DNA of 64,000 bases from assembly GCA_015680685.1 (NCBI GenBank), contig MNCI01017909.1, forward strand, positions 817,466 through 881,465. Direction: 5' to 3'. The notes under the pieces are model-generated. The model was not told the DNA's origin and made no database searches. It saw only the letters and a program-made list of their open reading frames with translations. Source of the stretch: Gnetum montanum. Its lineage: Eukaryota > Streptophyta > Gnetopsida > Gnetales > Gnetaceae. The position numbers and the translations under genes are program-made. Shown here piece after piece: positions 23,343 to 34,559 of the stretch (position 1 is the first letter of the stretch; each line of letters begins with the position of its first letter).

Positions 23343-26300
23343 TCATAGGGTGTCTCCATTTGCATCGCCTCCGCCGCTTGCCTTCACTTCATCTGCTTGT
23401 GCATCATTCGCCCCTGCATTGCCTTCTGCCGGTTCTTCATTCCCTCCCTCCACAGGTCTCGCACCCTCATCTAGGGCTTGCGTCGCATGAATGAAGTAGT
23501 CAGCTAGGGCAATAACCGCAACAAACGTAAGCTATACCATAGCATGAGCATCTACCCATTAAAATGACTAACCTGAGAGGAGCCTGCTTCAGTCTTAAGG
23601 GGTATTCAGTCTAGACCAAGTCTAAGGTGATGACAAATCTCCTCTGTCGTAATGTCCATCCAACGCCTGTCACTAGGTTCAGCATTCATAGCAACAGCTT
23701 TCTCCCTTTCCACGGTTGTCCATCTTAGAGGTTTCGGGGAAAGGGAGGCAGTTGCAATCTCTCCTGTAGGAAGATCCACCTTCAAGTAAGGAGATTCTGT
23801 GACCTTCACTTGCTCTTTGAATTGAGCGTAGGCCTCAGAAGCACCAATGGCATTCACAAATGCTTTATACGTGAATGCCTCCACAACAACATCTTTGTAC
23901 AGTCTTCGATGGGTGTCATTCTCCAGCTTGTATGCATGTTTGTGGTTTCTCTAGGTTCACCCCCATTCGAAGACTTTGGCGCTAATATCTTTCATATCTT
24001 GACACTTCTAGGCTAGCAAGTCCATCTACATTTGCTGTTCGACTATCTCGTAGGTGGATTCAACGTTCTGGTGAACGACAATCCAAAACTTAGCGTAGTC
24101 ATCTACAACCCTCTTACAATTGACAGGGTCAGGGTTATGGTTTATGAGGAAGTGGCCCTCGACCTGAGATTCTCCACCTTAGCGAGTAGCTCAGCCTCTC
24201 TTTGCTCAGCCCTGTGGGCCCATTTCCACAGATCCTCGTTAGCGCGCCTACATTCCCACAAAGAGCGTGCTGAGTGTAAGACGCACTTGTGAGCCTTGTC
24301 GAACATGCGACGAGGCACCTGGGTCACATTAGGTGAGAGTGTAGGCACAGTGCCAACTCTCATGGGTTGAGTCAGGTTCCATTTGAGCTGAGAGGCTACA
24401 TCAATATGAGGAACGAAGTAATTGCGTTAGCATAGCAAAACCAACAAACTCAAAAGTTTTTAGCAAAACAACATAGGAGCTTTTAATACTGCCACTTACC
24501 CATGCTAGGGTCTGCCTGCTAAAGGCGTCTGATCATGTCGTCAACAAGTCCTTGCACGAATGTAAACTTGTCAGGGATCTTGGCCCACGACTCCGCACGA
24601 ATCGGAGGAGGTCCCACGGTGTCAGCAGTAACACCTGTTACACGATTAAGCATGTTAGCAACGGCCAAAATGGACTATGATAAGGTAGACGTCCCACCAA
24701 CTCACCAGTGCCCGACTGTGGTCTTTCTTCTTGCTGAGGCAAGATGATCGTGGTAGCCTCGGTGGAGGGTCCTGCCAAATCCATGCAAGTCCCTTCCTCA
24801 TGCACTGGTGCCTTTCCTTTCAGAAGACCAGCATCTTTTTTATTCAAGGGAAGCACCTCTTCGTCGATAGGAGGAGGCTCCCTAATGACCAGGGCCCCTG
24901 TCCTAGAGATAGGAGCTCCCTTATTCCTAATCAGGGCCCTTTCCTCCGAGATTGGGGTCTCTGCGTCTTTATTCGTCGTTCCTATCCTAAGGGCCGACAC
25001 TTCCTCGTCATCTTCTTCTTCCTTTGCTAAGAAAAAAAGGCATGTTTGTGTCAATTTAAAACAAGCTGGTTCAAAACAGATGCTACGCTACACCGCACTG
25101 CCTAGCGCAGCATAGCATAGCAAACTATAGCAAAATAAGCATTACGTAAAAACGCTTACCAATGGGGGGTTGCATCCTCTGCAGCTTGAGCCGCAGTCTT
25201 CGTCCCTCCTCTTCGTGAAGGGTTTTCCTAACTAGGGGAGGTCTCTTCCTTTGCAACTCCTTGGGCACAGTCTCAGCTATGAGACGTTCACCCCATGTCA
25301 CACTACCGGTTATGACAGGGGGCATCTCTCCCATGCTATCCTGGCCATGAACGCTATGAACTGCCAGATTTTTAGTCGTCATAGACAATGACTTCCTGAC
25401 CATTTTCGAGGGATCCTAGGCTTGCATAGTCTGGAGGACCTGTCGAATCCATGGCTTGGGAATCTAATCACAATCTCGCACAGACCAGACTCCATCCTCC
25501 TAGACCACTAGGAACTCCGCGAAGTGCTTCAGACAACCTATGTAGAAGGCATAGTGTATGTTAGAGTGGGACTCCGTTTACTCATGGAGCCCCAAAATCT
25601 CAGTCTGCAAGCCACTACATAGGAAACTGGCCCAGTTATAATGGGCCCCTTCTTCCATAACCTCTCGCATAACCCAGGCCTGCCCAAGCCCCAGGACCTT
25701 CCCTTGGGTGAGTAGTTGAGGGAACGCGCAGGCACGAAAAATTGGGTAAATCCCCATGGCAAGGTCGTCCTTAAGCTTCTCCATGGCGAACCCTTTTTGC
25801 TCCTTGGTGAGCCTCAACCACTCCTTGATATGCTGCTTCTGAAGAGTCAACTCTTGCTTTCCCTTCGACACTATGGGGGCACCATCGGTAGGGACACCGA
25901 ATAGATCTGCAAACAGCTGGTCATTGATTTCAATGACCACCCGCACGCCCCACACGTATGTGCAAAAATGGCTCTCCTTCCCAGAGAAGGAATTGACCAA
26001 GGAAAGAATCTCAGCAGTAGAGATGCTTGGATTCGGAGCCAATGAACAGATCCATAAGCCCTGCCTTTCAAACTTTCTCAAGTAAGGAGTCCGAGGCCCC
26101 TCGTTCTAACCAGCTCTGGCTTGTCGCTACTTCACCATATTTGAAGTAGATGTTTGTCCTCTGCCTCTCGGTGGTTACCACCATCACCTCACGAGGCTTC
26201 TTCACCCCTACAACAATTTTTAGAAAACGCACTTAGCATAACACTGCAGAAAATGCAAAGATTATGAAAACACTTGAGCATGTGGCGAATACCTTTTGAT

Positions 26301-27021
26301 CCACTAGGTCTATACGGTAACGGGAATAGTGGGAGTTCAATCAAAACCTCTTCAACCGTGATCTATTTGAAGGGTTTCTCCCACTCCTTATCCAGCCAAC
26401 CCTTCTCCCTATACTAATTGTAGAGAAGGCAAAGCTTGCGTAGATAGGTACAATATTCTCCCCTGCACTAACCAATCACACCCGCCTGCAGGTTCTGGGC
26501 AGAAGCAAACTCCCGTAAGGCTAGCTGCACTGTAGCCAGCAGATCTGGTTGGTCGTGAACCCCATCATTATCAATGTAAAACCTAGCAACAAATATACAC
26601 CATTAAGCCTTTGGCCGGTATGGCCAGCATTGCACAACAAAGCAAAGCAAAGATGTAAAACTCACTCGCTAGCACAATAAACAATCCCCTGTGGGTTCTG
26701 AAAGTACATCGCCATGTCATGTGCGAGAAACAATGTGTTGTACTTGTGATAGCAGTTGAAACGATGACCACGGCAGTGCAAAGGCCAAAATAACGCAACC
26801 ATAGAAAAACACAGATAGCTGAGAATAGACGCAAACAAATAGGATGCAAAACAAGCGTAGAGAATGATAGAAAGCATAACACGAAAAAGGCAAAGAGGAC
26901 AGAGTAACTTATTGGGTCAACGATGTACTTTGCCACGTCACAACATACACTTGTGGTGCATGCCACAGGGTCTTCTTCACCTCCTCAACCTTTGCAGTGC
27001 CAAATGGTTCTTAGAAGCCAT
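23343..27021 (-). pseudogene. Antisense multi-exon gene inside element D (plant-transposon-type domain, coiled coil)
   Basis: Minus-strand exons: about 27021-26914, about 26790-26666, 26582-26293, 26207-25160, 25026-24706, 24634-24500, 24395-23573 and 23503-23343. Introns of 83, 85, 133, 71 and 104 nt have GT...AG ends, and the exons around those five join in frame (GA/G, then four phase-1 joins). A last 69-nt intron has a GTTAGT donor. The intron 1 donor reads ATAAGT, a likely G-to-A loss. The protein, about 950 residues, has VVIEINDQLFADLFGVPTDG, resembling the third ORF of the Athila-type copy. Downstream lie a charged linker (KEEEDDEEV), a coiled-coil region (AHRAEQREAELLAKVENL), LKVDLPTGEI, and an acidic Gly/Ala-rich tail. 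Stops are mostly TAG for CAG; frameshifts lie near 26110 and 24145. Function unknown. Confidence 0.75.
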
Positions 27022-27950
27022 TGCCCTACTTGCAGATTTACGCCCTTCGTTGAAGAAATTCACCTTGCTAATCGACCAACGCAATTGCTTCGTGCTCTGA
27101 AATCGCCTTGTGCTCCGATGAGGGTTCTACTCTCTTACGATAAAAATGGCAAAATTGCCAGGGTCTAACCCCTATTTATGGCCATGAGAGGAGGGAAACT
27201 TGCTGCCTTCTCTCTCTCCGAGTAATGTGGAGCACGCCGTGTAGCATAGTATGCTCGCCACGACATCATAACACTATTAGCATTAAAGCCTTGACACGCT
27301 TCAAGCCAACTACTTACCTTCCCGAAAACAAAAAATAATATTTGTTTTCGATTAAGGATCCGAAAAGACCTTAAACTAGCAATCCTAGCGTAGTTGCACC
27401 CCTCGAGGTCCGAAAAGACCCCAAATTAGTAGTTTTGACTGTTACGTTTGCGGTCCGTAATGACGTTAAACTAACAACACCACATGCTTACATCAGCGGT
27501 TATCTCACCTTCTTCCACATAGGTAGTATCACATTTCCTAGCGGTTTCGTGTCTTCATTTTCGCACTGGCAGTTCGATACTTCTCATACCCACAATTTCC
27601 TGTACTATTATCTTGCATATTAAGATCTTGCATGTTGCAATATGGCAATCTGAAATAACACTAAATTAGCAGTTTGGCATCTGCATAGCAATAGTTACAC
27701 AGCTTCGCACTTTACATCAGCAATTTTATACCTTTAGCAATTCTACACTCTTGTGCCTTGGCGGTCCGCCACGACCTTAAACTAGCAAATTTTCAAACTT
27801 TACATTGCCACACTTAGCAAGTTGCATCTCGGCGTTGCTTTGTAAATTTTCGTTTCACACAATCTTTGACACCCCTTAACCCAGCTTTCATCTTATAATG
27901 GTAGGTCAAGCGAGAGATGGGAATCCATCGTGACCTTTCCATGCCTTTGA
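27022..27950 (+). other. Upstream flank of the antisense gene, with GGTCCG-type short repeats
   Basis: This is non-coding on both strands as far as I can see. Spaced copies of a unit like GGTCCGAAAAGACCTTAAAC followed by TAGCA occur near 27355, 27409, 27451, 27645 and 27764. They match repeats at 22987-23165 and 31400-31610. The segment should hold the promoter of the antisense gene and the right end of the spacer before RT. I identify no TATA box with confidence. Confidence 0.5.
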
Positions 27951-29580
27951 CATTAGTAGGGCCATAGGGTAAGCTCGCGAGACAGTTGAACCCCGACATG
28001 ATCGACTGGGGGTCGACTACGACTAGCACTACAGCAGTCTTAGAAGCATTCCCAGATTGGCCCAGGCACCTAGTCCAAGCCCTAGACTTAGAGGCTAGGG
28101 ATGTAACTGAGGACCCTCTTATCAAGACACTTGTGACCACGTCAAAGGGGGAGGTGAAAACATTGAAACTCAGCTCCCTCCTAGCCATGCAAATGCACAA
28201 AAATATAACCAAATTTTGCAAGACAACATCAATGTCTTCACATGGTCGTACAGTGACATGTCGGGTCTGGACCCGTAATTGATTCAGCACAACATCATCC
28301 TAGACCCCCACGTAAAGACAGTTAAGAAGAAAGCTCGCAAAGTTAAGCTAGAAATCGCACTAGCTCTAAGGGATGAAATCACCAAGCTATACCAAGTAGG
28401 CTTCATCAGCGCGATCGACTATTCAGAGTGGGTATCCAACATCATTGTGGTTTTGAAGAAACTGGGAGAAATACGGATCTGTATAGACTTCTGAGACTTG
28501 AACAAGGCAACAATCAAAGACAAATTCCCACTCCTAAGCATTGATCAGCTCATCGACACCACGGCTAGCCATGCTCTGTTATCCTTCATGGATGGTTTCT
28601 CCGGATACAACCAAATCCACATTAACCCAGAGCACCAGCTGTCAACAACCTTCATGACCCCATGGGGGACCTTCTGCTATACCATGATGCCATTTGGGCT
28701 CAAGAATGCTGGAGCAACCTACCAGTGGGCCATGACTTACATTTTCAGTGACTACATCCTAGAAACACTAAACGACTACATAGACGATATAGCGGTTAAG
28801 ACCAAGGAGTCAGCTGATCACCCACGTGATCTGGGGGTAGTTCTCAAATGTTTCCAAAGGCACAACCTACGCCTCAATCCTCAGAAGTGCGTCTTCGGGG
28901 TAAAGACTGGACGTATGTTAGGGTTCGTAGTATCGGAGACTAAAATATGAGTGGACCCTGACAAAGTCAAGGCCATCGTCAACCTAGCACCTCCCACAAA
29001 CCTTAAAGAATTACGTGGTTTACAAGGTAGAGTGCAATTCATTCAAAGGTTTATAGCCAAGTTGACTGACAAGTTACACCCATGCAACATATTCTAAAGA
29101 AGGGGGTTGACTTCGAGTGGACAACCCAGTGTCAACAAGCCTTCGATGACCTGAAGAAGGAGCTCTCGCACCTCCCAACGGTGCACCCGCCACAAAGGGG
29201 CAAGCCTTTCTTCATATACCTTGCCACCTCTGACACATCCATAGCGGCACTGCTATGTCAGAAGCGAGACGACGATTCTGAGATACCAGTGTATTACCTG
29301 AGCCATGCACTAATAGCACATGAGGCAAAATACAACGAAGTAGAGAGGGACTACCTAGCCCTAGTGTTCACACTAAAGAAGTGGCAGCATTACCTGTTCC
29401 GCAGCACGACCAACATTATTTGCAAAAGCAATATACTCCGGGCCATCACCAGCAACCTATACAAAAGTAGCAAGATAGCCCGATGGAAGGCAATAACCAC
29501 GGAATTCAACCTATGCTATGTAATTCAATCATCGACAAAGGGTCAAGCCATAGCGACCCAACTCATGGCCTCGCCAATTG
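27951..29580 (+). pseudogene. pol: Reverse transcriptase and RNase H of element D
   Basis: An N-terminal stretch (DWGSTTTSTTAVLEAFPDWP) precedes NVFTWSYSDMSGLDP, the Tat RT entry. RT motifs follow: RICIDF.DLNKATIKDKFPL, FMDGFSGYNQIHI, TPWGTFCYTMMPFGLKNAGA and YIDDIAVKT (catalytic DD). RNase H 1 has LATSDTSIAALLCQ, YNEVERDYLALVFTLKKWQHY and ARWKAITTEFNL. Frameshifts lie near 28180 and 29080, and single stops near 28276, 28492 and 28948. Large parts are open, so decay is moderate. It lies about 5 kb downstream of protease instead of adjacent to it. It would make element cDNA in cytoplasmic particles. Confidence 0.92.
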
Positions 29581-30110
29581 ACGACCAGGCTACAATAGAT
29601 CTTGAGTTCCCAAACGAATATGTTAGCAATGTCACCATCGTCCCATCGCATTTCAAGGCTACCTTACATTTTGATAGTGCCTCAACCGTGCGAGGAGGTA
29701 GCGCTGCTGCCACGATCACATTCCCCTCTGTGGAAATGCACCCATCCGTTTATCGTTTTGCGTTCCCTTACACCAACAACATGGCAGAATACGAGAGGCT
29801 ACTTAGAGGCCTCTTAACTGCCTAACCACTACGCATACAACACCTGGCAATCTGGGGAGATTCACAACTAGTCGTGAATCAAATCACCGAAGTCTATGCC
29901 TGCAAGGCTACACACCTGCAACCCTACTACGACCTAGCAAAAATCTGACTTAAACAATTCGCAACCATTGATGTGCAACACATGCCACGTAATGAGAACA
30001 CCATAGCAGATGCCTTAGCTACCCTCGCGTTAAACATCCCATCACACTCCTTGTTAAACCTACCAACCCCGATCATAGAATGCACAAGCCAATCACTCAG
30101 ACAGAACACG
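29581..30110 (+). pseudogene. pol: Second, archaeal-type RNase H of element D
   Basis: After the first RNase H the frame continues with ATLHFDSASTVRGGSAAATI, NNMAEYERLLRGLLTA, IWGDSQLVVNQITEVYACKA and ENTIADALATLALNIP. The acidic set D...E...D...D has the spacing of an archaeal-type RNase H. This duplication of RNase H is characteristic of the Tat lineage. One stop (TAA at 29823) and a TGA near 29947 interrupt it. It is thought to replace or support the first RNase H in removing template RNA. Confidence 0.88.
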
Positions 30111-31383
30111 TGGCCTCTGTCAACCTGCAGATGCCCCAGAGTGGTATGCCAACATTAAAGCTTATCTACAGCACGACGAACCCCTAGGTGGATTGACATC
30201 TGCCCAGAGAGATGCAATTCGTAACCATGCTCGGCAATACGTGCTCATGGGAAATGACGCCCTATGCCGAAGATCCTACAATGGGGTATTGCTAGCATGT
30301 GTGGGTGGCGAGCAAGTGCAAAAGGTAGTTAATGAAGGTTATGAAGGGCTGTGTAGTGGACATATAGCACCCAAGGCTATGGTTGCGAAAATCAAACGCT
30401 TAGGATACTATTGGCCCTACATGGAGCATGACTGCTTGTCGAAAGTTAAGATGTGCGACACGTGCCAAAGATGCGCAAATCTCATACACATAGCACCTAT
30501 AGACCTGCATCCAACGCAAATCACGTGGCCCTTCCAACAATGGGGATTAGACCTCATAGGGCCTATTCCGCCTAAGTCCTCCGCGGGGCATAATTTCATT
30601 ATCACTGCCACAAAGTATTTTACCAAGTGGATGGAAGCTATTCCCCTAAGGAAGACGACGTCTTAGCAAATTTGCCATTTCATCCTCAACAACATTATGA
30701 CAAGGTTTGGGCTTCCAATGACCATTGTGACTGACAATGGGCCATAATTTAACAGTACGGAAACCCGAACCTTCTGTAGCAATCTAGACATTAAATAATC
30801 ATTTTCTTCCCCTTATTATCCGCAGGCGAACGGGCAAGCGAAGGCTACAAATAAGTCCATCATCAACTTGCTGAAGTGGATGCTCAACAATAGCAAGAGG
30901 CGGTGGCATGAGCAAATCCTCTGCGTCCTCTGGGCCTACCGAACGACTTGCAGAACTACGACAAGTAATACCCCTTACAATCTTATTTATGGATCTGAAG
31001 CTGTATTGCCTCTTGAGTTGCAGGGACCCTTGCTTCGGATGATCCTGTCTGATGTCATGAGCAAAGACCAGAACAACGAATCGCAAACCATCGACCTTGA
31101 CTCAGTGGAGGAGGAACGTGTGCAGATGCTGAGACGAATTGAGCACTACCAGAGTAAACAGCAGCAAAAGCACCGTGCAAACCTGCATCGACGACCAGTG
31201 CAGAAAGGAGACCTCGTCGTCAAAGTTGTCCGTGAGCATGTGAGCAAATTCTCAGCCAATTGGAAAGGTCCTTATGTGGTCACTAAAGCCTTTGGAAATG
31301 GAGCCTTCAAACTGGTGGACATGGACGGCAACAAGTTCGCCAACCCGATGAATCACTCGTACCTCAAGTCGTACTACGTCTGA
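30111..31383 (+). pseudogene. pol: Integrase of element D
   Basis: The zinc-binding region is LCSGHIAPKAM...MCDTCQRC. The catalytic core has WGLDLIGPIPPKS, TIVTDNGP.FNS and YYPQANGQAKATNKS, giving the D-D-E triad. YGSEAVLPLEL, KGDLVVKVVREH and NWKGPYVVTKAFGNGAFKL follow, ending MNHSYLKSYYV at a natural stop. No chromodomain is present. Only a few stops occur: TAG at 30664 and TAA codons near 30746 and 30796. The block 30868-31383 is fully open. This is the best preserved enzyme domain in the window. Confidence 0.92.
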
Positions 31384-32614
31384 AGCACAATGGCAACACC
31401 AAGCACCATCCGCTACGATAATAAACTGGCAGTCGCACCAAGCATCGTCCGCTACGATATAAAACTGGCACCGTTAGTCCACTATGACTATAAACTGGCA
31501 TTACACATCCGCTACGACGATAAATTGACATGTACGGTCTACTGGGACCTTAAACCGGCATGACGGTCTGCTGGGACCTTAAACCAGCACACGGTCTACC
31601 AAAACCTTAAATTGGGTTGGCGTCACATCCCCAACATGCATCAGCACCAGATACACATCGAATGAGTGGGCGCGATGCTAACGTGTGGGTGGGACATCAT
31701 AGCTTTGGAACACCGTTCATGACACACTGAGAATGCGGTCCGGAACACACGCGACGTCGCCACCCTTGGCATCATGCTGACCCTTTGAAGATGCCGTATG
31801 ACATCACACTGGCCCTTCGAACCTACCATCGCCATGGCCCATTGCCCTGATGGTGGTTTTTGGGCTAGCTCCTGCATCTGGAGTTCTAGCAATATTGTGG
31901 CCCAGCCACAATATTGATGCTCCAGCTCCCTGCCAACGCCTGGGCTTGCAGGACGTTAGCTATGTGGAAACTGATCCCATAGCTAAACCAAGAATGTAAA
32001 CCCCTGGCAGAGATTCCAGAGCATTTGCCTGGCGCCTTCAAGACCAACTCCTCTGCGCCAGCACTGCTAAGGTTGCTACTGGCCTTCCTGCTTTGGGCAT
32101 CTCACACTAGCGACGGTGCCCAAGAGTAACAACAATGCCAGTAGCCAACAAGACCTTGTCCTCGTAGAAACATCTCGCTACAGCAGTAAATGCTACAGCA
32201 TTGTGAAGTGAGTGCCTCGACTAGCTCAGCTACTTTAGAGTGCAGATTCCAGCACGTGCATAACACAACTCGCCATGTGGAAGGTGTTTGTAGGCAAGTT
32301 AAAACCTTTCACGGATGTAATGCAACTCATCCTACGAAGGGGGCACCTTCCTATAGGAGGTTGAAGAATAGCGCTAGCCAAAGATGAAAATGCAAACGAG
32401 TCCCTTAGAGCATTCCGACGAGGGACTCTGCTAAACATCATCTTTGCTCTCTGCCTTAACCTCTAGATGCACAATGCAACACTCTCAAGTGTGACCAAGT
32501 GATGTCTCGACACTCACTGAGCGACAACCTTAGCATTTCGCTTACTGCGGTGTTTCATATTCTTTGCCGACATCTATCGAGCCTGTTCTCCAGACGTCGA
32601 CAAAGAGGAGCCAA
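31384..32614 (+). mobile_element. 3' untranslated region of element D with short tandem repeats and polypurine tract
   Basis: Directly after integrase, 31400-31610 holds about seven copies of a unit like GGTCTGCTGGGACCTTAAAC followed by CGGCA or CAGCA, grading into CCGCTACGATA-AAACTGGCA. The remainder shows no gene. A purine-rich tract (CAAAGAGGAG at about 32600-32610) just before the 3' LTR at 32615 is the likely plus-strand primer. Confidence 0.75.
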
Positions 32615-34242
32615 TGAAACACCCTAAAAAATGTGGGGTCATCCTTGCTTCACCAGGCTCTTGCAGTCCACGCAGCACTATGGCAATTCATCAGGAGGAT
32701 AACATTCTAAGTTCAGGTTGGCCAGTTAGGCAAATTTTCTACTTTGAGCATGGACAGGTTTTACGTCATCCTGCTTGTCCACCAAAGTAGCCTGCCCAGC
32801 CAACAGCCTACTCAGAAATAGTGTGCGGAATTGGCAACAGCATTCTAGATGCTCAAAAAATGGTTCGACAAGTTTTCTAAGTCACGAAGTCTGCTATGCT
32901 ACGCCTCGTAGCATAGAAAACTTCATAAGACAATGGTCGGAACGAAGTGCTACGCTACGCTACACCACGTAGTGTAGCACGGCAACGGCTTCACCACCAT
33001 TCCCCTCGCCCAATTTCAAGTCCTGCAATGATTTCTCTTTCCATCAGGAAGCGGCGGACCATGTCTGCTGCTACACTACGCTGAGCTACATAGCGCAGCG
33101 AGGCGTAGCAATCCTGCAAAAGGGACAGAAGGTAGCTCGAAGGGCAGAATCAATGAAGTTTGTAAGACTTGCATCACAGAAGACAAAGTTTGCAAATCAG
33201 CAAGACTTTCACGACTAAGGCTTGTTGCTACGCTACACTACATAGCGTAGCAAGCAACACACATGTAGCAGAACGCGCGACAAGGCGCTACACTACGCCA
33301 AGCATGTTATGCTACAAAGCACAGCAAGGCATACAGGTGGTTGTACGACATCAATGCACTTCACCTAATCGGACCATTGGCACACGTCTCTAGACGATGA
33401 CGACACAATTACAGCATGGCAAGCTCGCAGTTATTGCATGACAGGTTCGCATTACAACAATCTTGAAGGTCCAACGATCGTACATGGCACAAGTGGCACT
33501 AACAAGTCAACGCATGCCCTTTAGCCCTATAAATACCCCGAGAAACAACATTCAAAGAAAGGTTCGAAAATTTTGAACAAAATGGTTCGGTTGGCACTCT
33601 TTTGCTAAGTCGCATACTCCTACTCTTTTCTTTGGCACTCAAGCTCTCCCCCCTGGCACGTTGCAACAATATTTTAAGCTGTCTGTTTGACACTGCAAAC
33701 AGTTAGCATGTTTAGCTAATATTTTGTTCTATACCCTTTCTACCACCTTGGTAGAATCCCTGTATTGTCAGTGCCTAAGGCCGCCCCCAAGCGCACCACC
33801 TGTTCTATTCTCTATACGCTCTGGTTACTCTCGGGATCTCTGCACTTCATCACGCTGTGCAACTGACTATATCCATCTTGACAGAGCAAGTCTGTAGCCT
33901 CGGAGTGGTGCATGTTTCTAACTACACTTTACTTTATTTCTTGTCTATTGTCCTGTTTGCATTTTTTTTCTATTTTATTCACTTTCAAACATTACTTCGT
34001 ATTGTTGTCACATTTTCTGCTTTATTTACTTTCAAGCATTATTTCACATTTCCATTCCGTCTCAAAGGTACACGTTGCAAAAGGCTATATTGACGCCGAC
34101 ATAAGTCCCTGTCTAATCGACCAGACCGTTCAGGGTACCCTGTATCCGCACACACCCAGCACGGCCCTCCCGCGGGTACAGGGTTGAAATTGTCGTGCCC
34201 ATCAACCCCTCGGTGTTTTCCAGCCGTCGACGTTTTCAGTTG
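32615..34242 (+). repeat. 3' LTR of element D
   Basis: It starts TGAAACACCC and aligns along its length with 16525-18165. It keeps an intact TATAAATA at 33528-33535 and shorter versions of the GCTACGCTAC palindrome block. It ends about TCAGTTG, followed by the target duplication CTACA at 34243-34247. Confidence 0.88.
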
Positions 34243-34247
34243 CTACA

Positions 34248-34559
34248 CTAGGAATAGTTAGAATACAAGTTAGGATAATTAGAGATTAGATAATAGTTTA
34301 TTCCTTACCTTTCATACCTTAAATTAGCTGCCAAAAGATATGCAAAAAGCTATAAAAATCATTAGCCTTAGTCTCACTTAACCATCGTAAACGGAACATC
34401 ACAAGTGAGGTTAGGAAGACAATGACCGTTCTAACCCAGAGTTTCACTGGTTAGAGTCTTGTGTGCGTTAAGTACTTATAGTCTACGGAATTCGACCAGG
34501 TTGCATGTGAACGCCCGTGATTCGTATGGTTGGGCATAGGGGTACCTAGCCGCTCATCA
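34248..34559 (+). repeat. 3' LTR of the second Athila-type copy, right part
   Basis: This continues the LTR broken at 16524. CTAGGAATAGTTAG through GGTTGGGCATAGGGGTACC to TCATCA at 34554-34559 matches 1125-1412. Left and right parts together give about 935 bp, close to the sister LTRs. Confidence 0.87.

Larger units (their letters stand above)
16525..34242 (+). mobile_element. Element D: full-length Tat/Ogre-type Ty3/gypsy retrotransposon, 17.7 kb
   Basis: LTRs of about 1640 and 1628 bp enclose a 14.4-kb interior. In order it holds a repeat-rich leader, gag, protease, a 5-kb insert with an antisense gene, RT-RNase H, a second archaeal-type RNase H, integrase without chromodomain, a 3' repeat region and a polypurine tract. 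The second RNase H is diagnostic of the Tat lineage. The size and the separation of protease from RT recall Ogre elements, in which an intron separates these domains. A decayed 5-bp target duplication flanks it, and it sits in an Athila-type LTR. In the first 280 bp the two LTRs differ at about one base in ten by eye, so it is old. Confidence 0.88.
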
